Part shown: one piece after another, positions 62,846 through 64,000 of the stretch
How positions within the stretch are numbered: the stretch's first letter is position 1
Layout: each line of letters opens with the position of its first letter
Source of the DNA: Gammaproteobacteria bacterium
GTDB lineage: Bacteria; Pseudomonadota; Gammaproteobacteria; Pseudomonadales; Azotimanducaceae
DNA length: 64,000 nucleotides
Direction: 5' to 3'
Assembly: GCA_030425195.1 (NCBI GenBank)
Contig: JAUIAV010000002.1
Span: 227,952-291,951 of the forward strand
Position numbers and translations under genes: made by a program
Notes under the pieces: generated by a model
Seen by the model: the letters and a program-made list of their open reading frames with translations, nothing else
What the model was told of the DNA's origin: nothing
Databases searched by the model: none

Positions 62846-64000
62846 GGAGTAGGCTCGCTCCTGGATGCTGACTGGCAGGCCGTCAGGGATTTCTGCCCCG
62901 AGCGTAACCGCGTCATAGGTACTCCAGCGTGGCGTGGGGATCTCCAGCACCCGCACGTAGTAGAAGGCGTGCAGCGCCGGATCGAAGTCCGGATCCACCC
63001 AAACCGCGGAAAGCTCCGCACTGCCGATGTCGTTCGTGTAGGTGCCCGCTGCTGCGTCCACGGTGTTGCCTACCGGAGGCAGACGCCCTTCACTGTCGGG
63101 TTGCCGGTCCCCGGACCAGACCACGTCGTGAATGCGCTCGTGCTGCCCACCGGACGCGTCCACCCAGCCTTTGACGACCTGTACCCGGTCCAGATTTCCG
63201 CTCTTCGGATCCTTCATGGCCCAGATGAGAAAGGACGGCGCGGCGTCGCCCTGCGCGTCGAGCGTACCACCCATGGGGACACCGTTCGCATAGCCCCGCG
63301 CGGCCGCATCGTCCGACGTGAGGTCGTCCGTCGAGAAGCTATAGCCGCCGAACACCCGCAGCCGGATCATCGGGCCCGTGGTGCCATAGGTTTCCCGCCG
63401 CGCCATGGCGGCGTAGATGGCTTCTCTCGTGTTCTCCTCCGCCCAGACGGCGGCAAGCCCTGCGGAGCTGAATTCCCGCACCTGCTGCACCTGTCCGGCC
63501 GGCTGACCGGGCAGCCCCTCGAGCCGGTGACCGGGGTCGTTCTCGAAGGCGAACTTGCCGGTGTAGTTGAACTCCTCGTTGCTCGCGCCCGCGTTGTGCG
63601 TATCCGAATCGCCGATGATTCCGTACTGGAAGGGATCGGTCATGCCCTTGGCCCGGAAAGAAAGTCCGTCGAGCAGCGCCTGGCGCAGAAAGCTGCCCTG
63701 CCGGTGCGTCGGGCGCAACGCGTCCGCGGACAGGGTGTAGTCCCACTGCTCGAAGGCAGCGAATTCATCGTTGGGAGACAGGTCCGGATGCGTCTCGGAG
63801 GTGCCTTTGATCTGAGTGATCTCGTAAAGCGGCTCGTTGCGGTTTCTGGTGGCCGCGTAGTCTGCATTCATGGGCTCGCCTTCGAAGGTGGACAGCGAGA
63901 ACATCAGCCCATCACTCGCATTCGCATTGTGCGGAATGGCGAGCAGCGTGGCACCTTCCGCACGGAGTCGGTCCATCCAGGCCCAGAGGTGTTCCGGGTC
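62822..64000 (-). CDS. DUF3604 protein (5' end outside the window)
   Basis: The last 393 codons of a DUF3604-domain protein; the frame runs off the window at 64000. Visible motifs: LLAIPHNANASDG (His), GIIGDSDTHNAGAS (Asp/His), ENTREAIYAAMARRETYGTTGPMIRLRVFGG and a C-terminal FYYVRVLEIPTPRWSTYDA. Related to PHP metallohydrolases in fold; members are often exported and of unknown substrate. Full proteins are about 600-700 residues, so roughly half is missing. The internal ATG at 63976 is not a real start because coding continues upstream (DPEHLWAW). Confidence 0.88.
   Translation of the reverse strand, partial: DPEHLWAWMDRLRAEGATLLAIPHNANASDGLMFSLSTFEGEPMNADYAATRNRNEPLYEITQIKGTSETHPDLSPNDEFAAFEQWDYTLSADALRPTHRQGSFLRQALLDGLSFRAKGMTDPFQYGIIGDSDTHNAGASNEEFNYTGKFAFENDPGHRLEGLPGQPAGQVQQVREFSSAGLAAVWAEENTREAIYAAMARRETYGTTGPMIRLRVFGGYSFSTDDLTSDDAAARGYANGVPMGGTLDAQGDAAPSFLIWAMKDPKSGNLDRVQVVKGWVDASGGQHERIHDVVWSGDRQPDSEGRLPPVGNTVDAAAGTYTNDIGSAELSAVWVDPDFDPALHAFYYVRVLEIPTPRWSTYDAVTLGAEIPDGLPVSIQERAYSSPVWYAP

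Overview
The window is a high-GC, densely packed chromosomal segment. Most likely it comes from a marine or halophilic gammaproteobacterium. This is inferred from gene content: a TonB-dependent receptor, SlyD, NhaR, PurE/PurK, BetT-type and Mrp-type osmo/ion transporters, a sulfatase, TPR-sulfotransferases and lipid/terpenoid-type catabolic genes. No rRNA, tRNA, insertion sequence, phage or CRISPR array was found. Almost all of the sequence is coding, in short operons with 1-4 base junctions.

Layout. 1-1071: 3' part of a secreted Ig-like/fibronectin protein. 1098-2730: a thiolase and its DUF35 partner. 2836-4299: a Tat-exported carotenoid oxygenase. 4350-16868 (minus): a 12.5-kb surface-protein operon. 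In transcription order it encodes a TonB-family transducer, a 1103-residue cadherin-repeat protein, a TPR-sulfotransferase, TolC, a type I secretion ATPase and an HlyD adaptor. 17074-17880: two small cytoplasmic proteins. 17989-20388: a beta-lactamase-fold/VCBS fusion. 20446-21201: a NUDIX hydrolase. 21247-24790 (minus): PHP esterase, sulfatase and outer-membrane barrel. 24934-28928: an MFS carrier, then a RimK-type ligase, aspartyl protease and aspartoacylase-like operon. 29042-32334: amidohydrolase, alpha/beta hydrolase, SlyD. 32375-35725: RNA-binding protein, PsiE-like protein, methyltransferase, RidA, MarR. 35999-40833: a TonB-dependent receptor followed by a second TPR-sulfotransferase. 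40867-48010: BetT, a possible dioxygenase, SnoaL, a redoxin selenoprotein, YdjM-like and YtoQ-like proteins, and a CrtC-like protein. 48104-52578: SulP transporter, Rap1a-like protein, PurE/PurK. 52562-62160: Bax-inhibitor protein, NhaR, HPF-like protein and a complete Mrp-type antiporter operon with three D-like subunits. 62421-64000: a 35-residue membrane peptide, a doubtful basic ORF and a truncated DUF3604 protein.

Highlights. (1) 44290-45387 reads as two open frames but is best explained as one selenoprotein. The redoxin active-site motif is interrupted by TGA exactly where cysteine is expected (Tyr-Sec-Gly-Cys), and a 6-bp hairpin with a GU-containing loop lies 14 nt downstream, where bacterial SECIS elements sit. 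(2) A sulfotransferase is embedded between a surface protein and its type I secretion machinery, which recalls raxST-raxA-raxB. A second TPR-sulfotransferase follows the TonB receptor. (3) AAACCGAA occurs twice upstream of nhaR and twice upstream of the Mrp operon, suggesting that NhaR controls this antiporter.
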